Positions 1 through 9,158 of a stretch of 17,282 bases of DNA are shown in pieces. The position numbers were made by a program, and so were the translations under genes. Source of the DNA: Pseudomonas sp. (GTDB lineage Bacteria > Pseudomonadota > Gammaproteobacteria > Pseudomonadales > Pseudomonadaceae). The stretch is from contig DQGF01000291.1 in assembly GCA_003525045.1 (NCBI GenBank), forward strand, positions 9,113-26,394, in the 5' to 3' direction. Each line of letters opens with the position of its first letter. The first letter of the stretch is position 1. A model generated the notes under the pieces. It was not told the DNA's origin, searched no databases, and saw only the letters and a program-made list of their open reading frames with translations.

Positions 1-1208
1 CCGTACATCCCGAGCACCCGAGCCAGTCGCTGCGGCATCACCGCGGCAAGCTTGATCGACAGCGGATCGGCGGCGCGGATCAGATACGGCGTCAGCAGCG
101 TGGTAAGCACCGAGACCGCCACGGCCACCGGATAGAGGAAGTTGCTGGTGACCTGCAGCGTCATGCCCAGCGCCGCGATGATGAAGGAGAATTCGCCAAT
201 CTGCGAAAGCCCCATTCCCACTCTGAGTGAGGTACGTCCATCATTGCCTGCGATAAACGCACCGAGTCCGCAGGACAACATTTTGCCAAGCACTACGGCC
301 ACTGTGATTACCGCGATCGGCCAGGCATATTGCAGCAGGATCATCGGGTCGAGCATCAGCCCGATGGCGACGAAGAAGATTGCACTGAACAGGTCGCGAA
401 CTGGTTCGATCAGGCGCTCGATCTTCAGCAATTGCCGGGATTCAGCCATGATCGCACCGATAAGGAACGCCCCGAGCACCATGCTGTATTCGAGTTTGAC
501 CACCAGCAGGCAGAAGCCGAAACACAGGCCCAGCACGGTGATCAGCAACATCTCGTTGCTGTCGAATTTGGCCACGTAGGCCAGCAGTCGCGGAACAAGA
601 AGGATGCCGATGACCAGCGCGACGATCATGAACAGCGAGAGCTTGCCGACCGTGGAAAAGACTTCACCGGAGCTGACCGTGCCACTGACCGCGATGCTCG
701 ACAGCAAGGCGATGATGCCGATGCCGAGAATGTCTTCGACGATCAATACGCCGAAGATCAGCTGGGCAAAGCGCTCGTTCTTCATCTTCAGGTCATTCAG
801 GGCCTTGACGATAATGGTGGTCGAGGAAATCGCCAGGATCGCGCCGAGGAACAGCGAGTCCATGGTGTTCCAGTCGAACCAGCGGCCAATCTCGTAGCCG
901 ATCCAGATCATCAGCACGATTTCCAGGAACGCCGCGATGAACGCCGTGGCGCCCACCTTGAACAGCTTGCGCAGGCTGAACTCCAGGCCCAGACAGAACA
1001 TCAGGAAAATCACCCCGAGTTCGGCGAGGGTTTTGATCGTCTCTTCGTCGTGGATCAGGCCGAACGGCGGCGTGTGCGGGCCGATGATGAAACCGGCGAC
1101 GATATAGCCGAGGACCACTGGCTGTTTGAAGCGATGGAACAGCACAGTCACCACACCCGCGACCAACATGATCACTGCCAGGTCCTGAATAAAACTGATG
1201 GCGTGCAT
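1..1208 (-). CDS. Cation/proton antiporter, CPA2 (KefB/YbaL-like), C-terminus cut by the window
   Basis: This is an inner-membrane monovalent cation/proton antiporter of the CPA2 family. The 402 visible residues are nearly all membrane helix. They begin MHAISFIQDLAVIMLVAGVV and include the family signature region GVIFLMFCLGLEFSLRKLF, then SSTTIIVKAL and the conserved IVEDILGI stretch (the Glu-Asp pair lies in the ion-binding core of this fold). The start ATG at 1208 follows an AAGGAG ribosome site (complement of 1217-1222) eight bases upstream. Family members usually run to about 560-650 residues, so the end of the transporter and any C-terminal regulatory RCK/TrkA domain lie outside the window. 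Without that part I cannot tell Kef-type from other CPA2 antiporters, nor K+ from Na+. The gene is transcribed divergently from the thioesterase gene. Confidence 0.9.
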   Translation of the reverse strand, partial: MHAISFIQDLAVIMLVAGVVTVLFHRFKQPVVLGYIVAGFIIGPHTPPFGLIHDEETIKTLAELGVIFLMFCLGLEFSLRKLFKVGATAFIAAFLEIVLMIWIGYEIGRWFDWNTMDSLFLGAILAISSTTIIVKALNDLKMKNERFAQLIFGVLIVEDILGIGIIALLSSIAVSGTVSSGEVFSTVGKLSLFMIVALVIGILLVPRLLAYVAKFDSNEMLLITVLGLCFGFCLLVVKLEYSMVLGAFLIGAIMAESRQLLKIERLIEPVRDLFSAIFFVAIGLMLDPMILLQYAWPIAVITVAVVLGKMLSCGLGAFIAGNDGRTSLRVGMGLSQIGEFSFIIAALGMTLQVTSNFLYPVAVAVSVLTTLLTPYLIRAADPLSIKLAAVMPQRLARVLGMY

Positions 1209-1299
1209 GGTGTGGGCTCCTTGGTTAACGAATGCTCAATCGCCGGACGCGAGAAAGGTCTGATCGAGCAGAGTAAAAATCCGATTTACATGTAGGAAT

Positions 1300-1316
1300 T
1301 GCCCTTGGAAAGGGCA
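1300..1316. other. Short hairpin in the antiporter-thioesterase spacer
   Basis: A 7-bp perfect stem (1300-1306 with 1310-1316) closes a 3-base loop. On the plus strand it is followed by only TTT, so it is a weak terminator at best. It lies between two divergent genes and would sit in the leader of the thioesterase mRNA or upstream of the antiporter promoter. A second small stem (gcacc/ggtgc, about 1441-1456) lies nearer the thioesterase start. No function is assigned. Confidence 0.3.
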
Positions 1317-1492
1317 TTTGAAGGGTAACACCGCGACTTCCGGCAGAAAGGCGGTGCAATATATGGAAACAGATCGATCGGGCGTGACGGCGATCACCTG
1401 CCCGGCGTCCCGATAACAGTGGTTTGAAAAAACCGACCAGGCACCCGCAGAGGTGCGCCCCCTCGAAACCTGCCTTGAACCGTGAGAACGCT

Positions 1493-1975
1493 ATGGAACC
1501 CGGAAACGCCCAGCTGTCGATGACGGTATTGATGACCCCCGACATGGCCAATTTTTCTGGCAATGTTCACGGCGGTACCCTGCTCAAGTACCTCGACGAA
1601 GTGGCCTACGCCTGCGCCAGCCGATATGCCGGCCGCTATGTAGTGACCCTTTCAGTGGATCAGGTGATTTTTCGCGAGCCGATTCATGTCGGTGAACTGG
1701 TGACTTTCCTGGCCTCGGTCAATTACACCGGCAACACCTCGATGGAGGTGGGGATCAAGGTGGTGACCGAGAACATCCGCGAGCGCTCCGTGCGCCACAC
1801 CAACAGCTGCTTCTTCACCATGGTCGCGGTGGATGACCAGCGCAAACCGGCCGCCGTCCCGCCGCTGCAACCGCAGAACAGCGAAGACAAGCGCCGTTTC
1901 ATGCAGGCCCAGCAGCGTCGGCAGATTCGGCAGGAGCTGGAAAAGCGTTATCAGGAAATCAAGGGCGACGCCTGA
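1493..1975 (+). CDS. Acyl-CoA thioesterase, hotdog fold (YciA/BFIT type)
   Basis: A 160-residue single hotdog-domain enzyme expected to hydrolyse acyl-CoA to free fatty acid and CoA in the cytoplasm. The diagnostic stretch NVHGGTLLKYLDEVAYACAS occupies residues 24-43. The central helix carries Asp35, the usual catalytic acidic residue of this branch, and His26-Gly-Gly sits just before it. The middle motif VDQVIFREPIHVGELV is also typical. The C-terminal 35 residues are charged (QAQQRRQIRQELEKRYQEIK) and probably helical. I chose the ATG at 1493 over the in-frame ATG at 1424 because family proteins begin only 15-20 residues before the HGG motif. The upstream Shine-Dalgarno is weak (gtgagaac). 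The gene is monocistronic, followed by a REP pair. Chain-length specificity cannot be read from the sequence. Confidence 0.9.
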   Translation: MEPGNAQLSMTVLMTPDMANFSGNVHGGTLLKYLDEVAYACASRYAGRYVVTLSVDQVIFREPIHVGELVTFLASVNYTGNTSMEVGIKVVTENIRERSVRHTNSCFFTMVAVDDQRKPAAVPPLQPQNSEDKRRFMQAQQRRQIRQELEKRYQEIKGDA

Positions 1976-1997
1976 TTTGTCAGGTCTTTAGATCGCT

Positions 1998-2063
1998 TTC
2001 GCGGGCAAGCCTCGCTCCTACAAGGACGCTGCGATACTTGTAGGAGCGAGGCTTGCCCGCGAA
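1998..2063. repeat. REP pair, family A (REPIN-like)
   Basis: A perfect 27-bp inverted repeat: arm 1998-2024 is the exact reverse complement of arm 2037-2063, separated by 12 bases. Each arm contains the core GTAGGAGCGAGGCTTGCCCG and an imperfect internal palindrome, as in Pseudomonas REP elements. The GTAGG ends face inward. The same core recurs at 3712-3815. It lies between two co-oriented genes and would form a long hairpin in read-through RNA, possibly acting as a terminator or 3' end stabiliser. Confidence 0.92.
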
Positions 2064-2119
2064 GACGGCCAACCAGACACTGAAAATCTGGCCCGTACTC
2101 TCTTCAAAAGGTCCCGAAC

Positions 2120-2752
2120 ATGAGCCTCCACCTGATCATCGGCGACAAACTGCATTCCTCCTGGTCCCTGCGCGGCGCCCTGGCCCTCGACCTGGCTGGC
2201 GCCCCCTACACCGAAGAATTGATCAAGCTGAACCAGCCGGACACCCGCGAACGCCTGCTCAAGCACTCGCCCACCGCGAAAGTCCCGCTGCTGAAAACCG
2301 CACACGGCACCATCGCCGATTCCCTGGCGATTGCCGAATACCTGGCTGAACAGTTCCCCGACGCCAGCCTCTGGCCCAAGGACGTCGCCGCCCGTGCCCA
2401 GGCCCGTTCGGCATGCGCACAGATGCACAGCGGTTTCGTTGCAATGCGCAACACTATGCCGTTCGACCTGAGCCACGATGCCGCGCTGTCGCCGATGCCG
2501 GCTGACGTCCAGGCAGACATCGAACGCATGTTGGCGTTATGGGCCGAGTGCCGCGCGATCGCGACCGAAACCGGGCCGTTCCTGTTCGGCGGTGCCACCC
2601 TGGCCGATGCTTTCTTTGCCCCGATCGCCGTGCGCCTGCGTACCTATCAGGTGAAGCTGCCCGCAGCGGACGAGGCCTACGTCAACACTATCTACCAATG
2701 GCCAGCCTTCAAGGCCTGGCAGAAGGCAGGTCTTGAGGAGGTCGGGCAGTGA
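2120..2752 (+). CDS. Glutathione S-transferase family protein
   Basis: A 210-residue cytosolic GST-like protein. An N-terminal thioredoxin-fold domain (about residues 1-80) carries the start of the active-site helix at KLHSSWSLRGALAL (10-23), the cis-Pro motif KVPLL (Pro56) and the glutathione-gamma-glutamyl contact ADSLAIAEYL (Asp67-Ser68). The remainder is an all-helical C-terminal domain. The serine-rich SSWS segment suggests a Ser-type active site, but no substrate can be named. The upstream AAAGG (about 2107-2111) is an acceptable ribosome site. It is co-transcribed with the Nudix gene, whose GTG start overlaps this stop codon (GTGA). In P. aeruginosa the gene I recall as PA4401 occupies the same position beside the mutT-like PA4400. 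Confidence 0.9.
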   Translation: MSLHLIIGDKLHSSWSLRGALALDLAGAPYTEELIKLNQPDTRERLLKHSPTAKVPLLKTAHGTIADSLAIAEYLAEQFPDASLWPKDVAARAQARSACAQMHSGFVAMRNTMPFDLSHDAALSPMPADVQADIERMLALWAECRAIATETGPFLFGGATLADAFFAPIAVRLRTYQVKLPAADEAYVNTIYQWPAFKAWQKAGLEEVGQ

Positions 2753-3693
2753 AACGAGTGCACGTGGCCGCCGCGGTCATCCGCGATAGCAGCGGCAAGA
2801 TCCTCATCGCCCGCCGTGCCGATACCCAGCACCAGGGCGGACTGTGGGAATTCCCGGGTGGCAAGGTCGAGGACGACGAATCCGTCGAAATCGCCCTGGC
2901 CCGCGAGCTCCATGAAGAGCTGGGCATCGTGATCAACGCGGCGCGCCCGTTGATCACGGTCCGGCACGATTACCCCGACAAGCAGGTGTTGCTGGATGTC
3001 TGGGAAGTCTCGGACTTTTCCGGTGAGCCTCACGGCGCCGAAGGCCAGCCTTTGGAATGGGTAGCGCCCCGTGACCTGCTGAATTATGAGTTCCCGGCGG
3101 CCAACCAGCCGATCGTCGCGGCTGCACGGTTACCCGCGCAGTACCTGATTACCCCTGAAGACCTGGAAACGCCGGCCCTGCTGCGTGGTATCCAGAAAGC
3201 CATCGCAGGCGGTATCAAGCTGATCCAGCTGCGGGCACCCAACGGCTATGATCCGAAGTACCGCGATCTGGCAGTGGACGCAGCGGGACTGTGTGCCGGC
3301 AAGGCGCAGCTGATGATCAAGGGCCCGTTTGAATGGCTGGGCGATTTTCCGTCCGCCGGCTGGCACATCACCTCCGCGCAATTGCGAAAGCACGCGGCGG
3401 CTGGCCGACCGCTGCCAGCATCGCGCTGGTTGGCGGCGTCTTGTCATAACAGCGAAGAGCTGGCGCTGGCCGAACAGATGGGGGTGGACTTTGTGACCCT
3501 GTCGCCGGTGCAGCCGACGCGGACCCATCCTGATGCTCAACCGTTGGGTTGGGAGCAGGCTTCAGCGTTGATCGAGGGTTTCAGCAAGCCGGTATTTTTG
3601 CTCGGTGGTGTTGGCCCGGCAGAGCAGCAGAAGGCCTGGGAAGCAGGGGCGCAGGGTGTGGCGGGGATTCGGGCGTTTTGGCCTGAGGCTTGA
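2749..3693 (+). CDS. Nudix hydrolase (MutT-like) fused to a ThiE/TenI-like domain
   Basis: A 314-residue, two-domain protein. Residues 1-125 are a Nudix domain with a full Nudix box at 38-60 (GX5EX7REUXEEXGU: Gly38, Glu44, Arg52-Glu53, Glu56-Glu57, Gly59). This makes a MutT-type 8-oxo-dGTP pyrophosphatase role likely, removing oxidised precursors before replication. Residues 130-314 resemble a thiamine-phosphate synthase/TenI barrel (IQLRAP, GWHITSAQL, AASCHNSEEL, VDFVTLSPVQPT, FLLGGV). Several residues expected for thiamine phosphate synthesis are changed (QLRxK to QLRAP, TxTK to TRTH), so this half is probably not a working ThiE. The GTG start at 2749 is set by GAGGAGG seven bases upstream and the GTGA overlap with the GST gene. 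Such fusions are known in gammaproteobacteria; the role of the second half is unclear. Confidence 0.9.
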   Translation: MKRVHVAAAVIRDSSGKILIARRADTQHQGGLWEFPGGKVEDDESVEIALARELHEELGIVINAARPLITVRHDYPDKQVLLDVWEVSDFSGEPHGAEGQPLEWVAPRDLLNYEFPAANQPIVAAARLPAQYLITPEDLETPALLRGIQKAIAGGIKLIQLRAPNGYDPKYRDLAVDAAGLCAGKAQLMIKGPFEWLGDFPSAGWHITSAQLRKHAAAGRPLPASRWLAASCHNSEELALAEQMGVDFVTLSPVQPTRTHPDAQPLGWEQASALIEGFSKPVFLLGGVGPAEQQKAWEAGAQGVAGIRAFWPEA

Positions 3694-3711
3694 TTCTGCG
3701 GTGAGGCTGCC

Positions 3712-3815
3712 GACGCCTTCGCGGGCAAGCCTCGCTCCTACAGGAGTTATGTTATTCGCAGGTTTTGTGAACGACATTGACCCCCGTAGGAGCGAGGCTT
3801 GCCTGCGAAGGCGTC
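3712..3815. repeat. REP pair, family A (REPIN-like), second copy
   Basis: Arms 3712-3741 and 3786-3815 (30 bases each) are reverse complements with one mismatch (gcggg against gcagg). They are separated by 44 bases. The core and the inward-facing GTAGG ends match the copy at 1998-2063. It fills the space between the convergent Nudix and adenosyltransferase genes and may serve both as a transcription end. Confidence 0.9.
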
Positions 3816-3829
3816 CTTGAGGGCGCCGA

Positions 3830-4411
3830 CTAGACCTCTGGCTTCGCCGCCGCCTGCCATAAAATCTCGGCAACCCCCTGCCGCTTGGCAATCAGCCTTG
3901 CCACCACAAACAACAAGTCCGACAAACGATTGATGTAGGCCAACCCAACCCCGGCCAAGGGTTCTACCGCATTCAACTGCTGACACCGCCGCTCCGCACT
4001 GCGCGCCAGGCTTCTGCACACATGAGCCTGGGCAATCAACGCCGAACCACCCGGCAAGATGAAATTCTCCAGCGGCCCGAGCTCTTCATTCCACACATCG
4101 ATCGCCGTTTCCAGCCGTTCGATCTCTGCCGTATCCAGTGCCTGATACACCGGCATCGCCAGTTCGCCACCCAGGTCGAACAGCCGATGCTGACAAGGTG
4201 CCAACACCTCGATCACTTCGTTCAACCCCGGATACGTCACACTTTCCGTCGCCAGCCCGGCCAACAGCACCCCAACCTGACTGTTCAGCGTATCGACCTC
4301 GCCAATCGCCTCGATCCGTGGATGGTCCTTGGGCACGCGGCGACCGTCGCCCAGCCCGGTTTCGCCTTTGTCGCCGGTGCGGGTGTAAATCTTCGACAAG
4401 CGAAAGCCCAT
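3830..4411 (-). CDS. Cob(I)alamin adenosyltransferase, PduO type
   Basis: A 193-residue ATP:cob(I)alamin adenosyltransferase. It transfers the adenosyl group of ATP to reduced cobalamin or cobyrinate to make coenzyme B12. PduO hallmarks are all present: the N-terminal ATP loop YTRTGDKGETGL (9-20), the middle FILPGGS (117-123), the helix VCRSLARSAERR (131-142) with the catalytic-site Arg and Glu, and YINRLSDLLFVVAR (159-172). Length is normal. The ATG lies two bases after the TAA of the upstream sensor kinase, and its Shine-Dalgarno (GAGG) sits inside the kinase's last codons, so translation is probably coupled. It is the last gene of the panE-kinase operon and ends facing a REP pair. It could equally be named mmaB or pduO; I leave the symbol empty. 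Confidence 0.92.
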   Translation of the reverse strand: MGFRLSKIYTRTGDKGETGLGDGRRVPKDHPRIEAIGEVDTLNSQVGVLLAGLATESVTYPGLNEVIEVLAPCQHRLFDLGGELAMPVYQALDTAEIERLETAIDVWNEELGPLENFILPGGSALIAQAHVCRSLARSAERRCQQLNAVEPLAGVGLAYINRLSDLLFVVARLIAKRQGVAEILWQAAAKPEV

Positions 4412-4413
4412 GG

Positions 4414-6459
4414 TTACCTCGATAGCTGGTTGAGTTCTTGAGAGACGAGCGCAGTGCCCGCCAAGGGCAGGCGCAAGGTAAAACAGGTGCCTAGGCCGAG
4501 GGTCGATTGCACTTCCATCTGGCCCTTGTGGTTGTTGGTGATGATGAAATACGAAACCGACAGGCCAAGGCCGGTGCCCTGGCCGATTTCCTTGGTGGTA
4601 AAGAACGGCTCGAATGTACGCTTGCGCACGCTCTCGCTCATGCCGATGCCGTTGTCCTCGACCTGGATTTCCGCCCAGGGTGGGTTCAGCCTGGTGCGCA
4701 GAATGATCCGCCCCGGTTCGCGGTCGTCTTCGCGCTGGTGAATCGCTTGCGCGGCGTTTTTCAACAGATTGAGCAGCACCTGCTCCAGTTCGTTGGCGGT
4801 GCCGGGTACCGGGCCGAGTTGCGGATCGAACTGGCGAATGATCGCCTGGCCCTTGAAGTCGAAGCCAATGGCCAGGTCGAAGTCGTTACTGGCAATTTCC
4901 ACCGCTTGATCAATCAACGCCGGCAGGTCGCACGGCGCCATCTGCCGGGTGCTGCGGCGGCTGAAGCTGAGCATGTGGGTGACGATCTTCGCCGCCCGGG
5001 CACCCGCCTGTTGAATGCCATCGAGCAACTGCGGCACTTCGCGCGCCTGCAGGTATTGGTTGACGGTTTCCAGCGCGATACCGACTTGTTCGGCCTGTTC
5101 GAGGTTCTTCGGCAGATCGGGGGACAGTCGCCGACGAATGTTTTGCACGTTGTGCAGGATCGCACCCAACGGGTTGTTGATCTCATGGGCCATGCCGGCG
5201 GCGAGACCGCCAACCGAGAGCATTTTTTCCGACTGCACCATCATTTCTTCCAGGGACAGGCGCTGAGTGATGTCGTCGATCCTGATCACCACGCCACGCC
5301 CGGCGCCGCCCATCAGCGGATAGAACGTCAGGGCGTAGTGCCTGGGTTCTTCATCCTTGAACCAGGTCACGCGCTCGATCTTCGCCACCGTATGCTGTTC
5401 GACGGTTTGCTTGAGCTGCGGCAGAAACGGCTTGAGCGGTTCGAACGCGAGGAAGATCGGCTGGTTCAAGGCCTCGTCCAGGCGCGTGCCGGACAGGGCG
5501 CTGGCCTCCTGATTCCACTGGGTGACATAGAGTTGCTCGTCGAGGGCAATCAGCGCCGAGGGCATGGAGTCGATAATGCTGTTGAGGTAGTTCTGAAACC
5601 CGGTGAGCTTCTTCTCGATCTTGCTGCGCACCTGGACTTCGAGTTCCAGCTTGCGATTGGTATGGCGGGTTTCTTCGGCCAGGCCCTGGGCCTGGTCATA
5701 AGCGGCCTGGGAATCATCCCGGGCCCGTTTGAGTTGCTGCTCCCGCGCTTCAATGCGCGAGAGCATGGTATTGAACGCCTCGGCCAGGCTGCCGATTTCA
5801 TCATGGTTGCCGCGAGAGGCGCGCAGGGCGTAGTTTTCCTCCCGGGTCACTTGCCGAGACAACTCCTCGAGCTGATGGATCGGTCGGGTGATTAACCGTT
5901 TGATCTGCCGGGCGATCACCAGCCACAACAGCACGCTGAAGATCAGAATCCCGAGGCTGGCCGTCAGGGTCCCGGTGTAGAACGCCATCGGCAGTTCGCT
6001 GCTGGCCACCAGCAACAGGTGACCGGGCGCGGTGCCGGGGCGGGGCAGGGTGATCACTTGATTGCTGCGAAATTCGGTGGCCTGCCAGGACTCCATGTGC
6101 CGGTAATGCTCCGGCAGTTTCAGCTTGTCACCATGTTGCAGCTGCGCCAGACGCTCGCCCTTGCCGTCATAAAGGGCCGCTGCGCGCAGGGGGGAATAGC
6201 TGTTGAGTTCATTGAGCAAGCGGTCGGCGCTCTGCGGCGACTTCAGGGCGTCGGACACCAGGCTCGGGTTGGACACCAGGCGCCCGATGGTCTGTAAGGC
6301 CTGGGGTGCCATGCTTTCCTGAGAAATGTAGTACGCGGCGCTGATAAAAGTCAGGTTGGCGACCAGCAGGACGGTGGTCAACAGCACCAGCAGGGCGGCC
6401 AGCAGTTTCTGGCCGACTGGAAGATTTTCAAGGCGCTGGCGCAATGGCATCAGGTTCAT
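4414..6459 (-). CDS. Membrane sensor histidine kinase, HAMP-PAS-HisKA-HATPase
   Basis: A 681-residue inner-membrane sensor kinase. Helix 1 spans about 18-45 and helix 2 about 163-184, framing a ~115-residue periplasmic sensor region. A HAMP linker (about 183-240) and a coiled coil (235-290) follow, then a PAS domain (about 290-400). HisKA contains GGLAAGMAHEINNPLGAI with phospho-acceptor His425. The ATPase has the N box LLNLLKNAAQAI (562-573), DNGIGM (602-607), FEPFFTTKEIGQGTGLGL and a final G-rich motif. No receiver domain is attached and no response regulator gene lies in the window. It corresponds in place and layout to P. aeruginosa PA4398, which I recall being linked to swarming and biofilm formation. 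The start at 6459 has no clear Shine-Dalgarno; Met4 is an alternative. It lies 36 bases after panE in the same operon. The signal is unknown. Confidence 0.93.
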   Translation of the reverse strand: MNLMPLRQRLENLPVGQKLLAALLVLLTTVLLVANLTFISAAYYISQESMAPQALQTIGRLVSNPSLVSDALKSPQSADRLLNELNSYSPLRAAALYDGKGERLAQLQHGDKLKLPEHYRHMESWQATEFRSNQVITLPRPGTAPGHLLLVASSELPMAFYTGTLTASLGILIFSVLLWLVIARQIKRLITRPIHQLEELSRQVTREENYALRASRGNHDEIGSLAEAFNTMLSRIEAREQQLKRARDDSQAAYDQAQGLAEETRHTNRKLELEVQVRSKIEKKLTGFQNYLNSIIDSMPSALIALDEQLYVTQWNQEASALSGTRLDEALNQPIFLAFEPLKPFLPQLKQTVEQHTVAKIERVTWFKDEEPRHYALTFYPLMGGAGRGVVIRIDDITQRLSLEEMMVQSEKMLSVGGLAAGMAHEINNPLGAILHNVQNIRRRLSPDLPKNLEQAEQVGIALETVNQYLQAREVPQLLDGIQQAGARAAKIVTHMLSFSRRSTRQMAPCDLPALIDQAVEIASNDFDLAIGFDFKGQAIIRQFDPQLGPVPGTANELEQVLLNLLKNAAQAIHQREDDREPGRIILRTRLNPPWAEIQVEDNGIGMSESVRKRTFEPFFTTKEIGQGTGLGLSVSYFIITNNHKGQMEVQSTLGLGTCFTLRLPLAGTALVSQELNQLSR

Positions 6460-6495
6460 CGCTGGAAAGGAACAAGTGGCCAGCGTAGCCGCTGC

Positions 6496-7551
<1,056 letters not shown>

Positions 7552-7555
7552 TTAC

Positions 7556-8041
7556 ATGCCGTCGTTCGACGTGGTATCCGAACTGGACAAACACGAAGTT
7601 ACCAACGCGGTCGAGAACGCCGTCAAGGAACTCGATCGTCGTTATGACCTGAAAGGCAAAGGCACCTTCGAGTTCAAGGAAAAGGACCTGACCGTCAACC
7701 TGACCGCTGAAGCCGATTTCCAGCTCGAAGCGATGATTGAGATCCTCAAACTGGCCCTGGTCAAGCGCAAAATCGACGTGCAGTGCCTTGAAGTCAAGGA
7801 TGCCTATGCGTCAGGCAAATTGATGAAGCAGGAAGCGGTTCTCAAGGAAGGCATCGATAAGGAGCTGGCGAAGAAGATTGTCGCTCACGTCAAGGACGCC
7901 AAACTCAAGGTCCAGGCGGCTATCCAGGGCGAGCAGGTGCGCATTACCGGCAAGAAGCGGGACGACTTGCAAGAAGCCATCGCTGCCCTGCGCGCCAAGA
8001 CCTTCGACATGCCGCTGCAGTTCAACAACTTCCGCGACTGA
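7556..8041 (+). CDS. yajQ: YajQ family nucleotide-binding protein (c-di-GMP effector family)
   Basis: A 161-residue cytosolic protein of the YajQ/UPF0234 family, with two related alpha/beta domains. The opening [20 protein letters not shown] and the interior [26 protein letters not shown] and [15 protein letters not shown] are family signatures, and it ends [10 protein letters not shown] as usual. Members in Xanthomonas and Pseudomonas bind cyclic di-GMP and act on transcription through a partner regulator; that function is carried over from the family and not visible here. The start at 7556 follows GGAGAG by five bases. It is followed by a hairpin terminator and then mscS in the same direction. 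In P. aeruginosa I recall a GGDEF response regulator (PA4396) between yajQ and panE; none is present here. Confidence 0.95.
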   Translation: MPSFDVVSELDKHEVTNAVENAVKELDRRYDLKGKGTFEFKEKDLTVNLTAEADFQLEAMIEILKLALVKRKIDVQCLEVKDAYASGKLMKQEAVLKEGIDKELAKKIVAHVKDAKLKVQAAIQGEQVRITGKKRDDLQEAIAALRAKTFDMPLQFNNFRD

Positions 8042-8087
8042 CCTTCGGGGCGGGAACCTCTCGGCGTTTTCGGCGTCCGAGGCCCAA

Positions 8088-8140
8088 CGGCAGAAACGAT
8101 CGAGCCCGAGAGGGGTCGGTCCTTTCTGCCGCTCATTTTT
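8088..8140 (+). terminator. Terminator-like hairpin after yajQ
   Basis: Stem 8088-8096 (cggcagaaa) pairs perfectly with 8123-8131, can extend inward after one mismatch (8098-8102 with 8117-8121), and is followed by gctcattttt. The T-run starts six bases after the stem, so termination may be partial, letting some transcription through to mscS. An upstream segment (8057-8064) can pair with the loop (8106-8113). Confidence 0.5.
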
Positions 8141-8175
8141 CGCGTGCCGGATAGCCGGAAATCAGGAGAAAGAAG

Positions 8176-9018
8176 ATGGATTTGAATGCTGAAGTGGACA
8201 ATCTGGTCAAGGCATCCCAAGCCTGGATTCCGATGATCATGGAATATGGCAGTCGTGTACTGCTGGCGATCATCACCCTGGCCATCGGTTGGTGGCTGAT
8301 CAACAAAGTGACGCAAAAGCTCGGCGGGCTGCTGGCGCTACGTAACGCCGACCTGGCCCTGCAAGGATTCATCAGCAGCCTGGCGAATATTATTCTCAAG
8401 GTGTTGCTGATCGTCAGCGTGGCCTCGATGATCGGCGTGGAAACCACTTCGTTCGTTGCAGCCATCGGTGCGGCGGGTCTGGCCATCGGTCTGGCCTTGC
8501 AAGGTAGCCTGGCGAACTTCGCTGGCGGCGTGCTTATTCTATTGTTCCGTCCGTTCCGCATTGGTGACTGGATTGAAGCCCAAGGTGTCGCCGGTACCGT
8601 CGACAGCATCCAGATCTTCCATACCGTGCTGCGCACCGGCGATAACAAAACCATCATCGTCCCTAACGGCAATCTGTCGAACGGCATCATCACCAACACT
8701 AACCGTCAGCCGACTCGCAAGGTTGTATTTGATGTGGGTGTGGATTACGAAGCGGACTTGCAGAAGGCCCGAGAAGTACTGCTGGAACTGGCTAAGGATC
8801 CGCGTGTATTGGCCGAACCCGCACCGGAAGCGGTGATTTCCACCCTGGGTGACAGTTCGATCACTGTTTCCCTGCGTGTATGGGTGAAAACTGCCGACTA
8901 TTGGAGTGTGATGTTCATGTTTAACGAGCAATCCCGCGATCGCCTGAAAACGGCCGGTATCGATATTCCGTTTCCGCAGCGGGTTATTCGAGTAGTTCAG
9001 GACTCCGCCACGGCGTAA
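8176..9018 (+). CDS. mscS: Small-conductance mechanosensitive channel, MscS family
   Basis: A 280-residue inner-membrane channel, close to the 286 residues of E. coli MscS. It opens under membrane tension and releases solutes on hypo-osmotic shock. Helices lie at about 25-47, 66-88 and 93-127. The third, pore-lining helix shows the Gly/Ala ladder AAIGAAGLAIGLALQGSLAN (95-114), followed by LILLFRPFRIGDWIE, the TM3 kink and start of the cytoplasmic cage. PNGNLSNGIITNTNRQPTR belongs to the beta domain. The ribosome site AGGAGAAAG precedes the ATG at 8176. It sits 134 bases after yajQ, with a partial terminator between them, and ends before a strong bidirectional terminator. There is no extra N-terminal domain, so it is the minimal MscS rather than the large MscK type. 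Confidence 0.95.
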   Translation: MDLNAEVDNLVKASQAWIPMIMEYGSRVLLAIITLAIGWWLINKVTQKLGGLLALRNADLALQGFISSLANIILKVLLIVSVASMIGVETTSFVAAIGAAGLAIGLALQGSLANFAGGVLILLFRPFRIGDWIEAQGVAGTVDSIQIFHTVLRTGDNKTIIVPNGNLSNGIITNTNRQPTRKVVFDVGVDYEADLQKAREVLLELAKDPRVLAEPAPEAVISTLGDSSITVSLRVWVKTADYWSVMFMFNEQSRDRLKTAGIDIPFPQRVIRVVQDSATA

Positions 9019-9100
9019 TGACCGGTTCAGTCCATGTTCGACTGTCCGGTCAGGCGTGTTCGCAAGATCCCGGCCGGTTAAACACAATGCTCTAGCCAAT

Positions 9101-9132
9101 AAAAAAGGCCCATCCGAAGATGGGCCTTTTTT
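9101..9132. terminator. Bidirectional terminator between mscS and oprD
   Basis: A perfect 14-bp inverted repeat (9101-9114 with 9119-9132) closes a CGAA tetraloop. It has six A on the left and six T on the right, giving an intrinsic terminator for both the plus-strand mscS and the minus-strand oprD transcripts. Confidence 0.93.
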
Positions 9133-9158
9133 GATTACTGCAAACTAACGAGCCGCGA

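Noticed and set aside
330..1295. 321-codon open frame on the plus strand, rich in Asp, Gln and His
   Set aside because: Antisense of the antiporter gene, whose minus-strand translation is a clear membrane transporter with a good ribosome site.
1424..1492. Upstream extension of the thioesterase
   Set aside because: Would add 23 residues (MKKPTRHPQRCAPSKPALNR...) not expected in the family, and covers a small stem-loop; ATG at 1493 preferred.
4507..5895. 462-codon open frame on the plus strand
   Set aside because: Antisense of the histidine kinase; composition typical of a complement frame.
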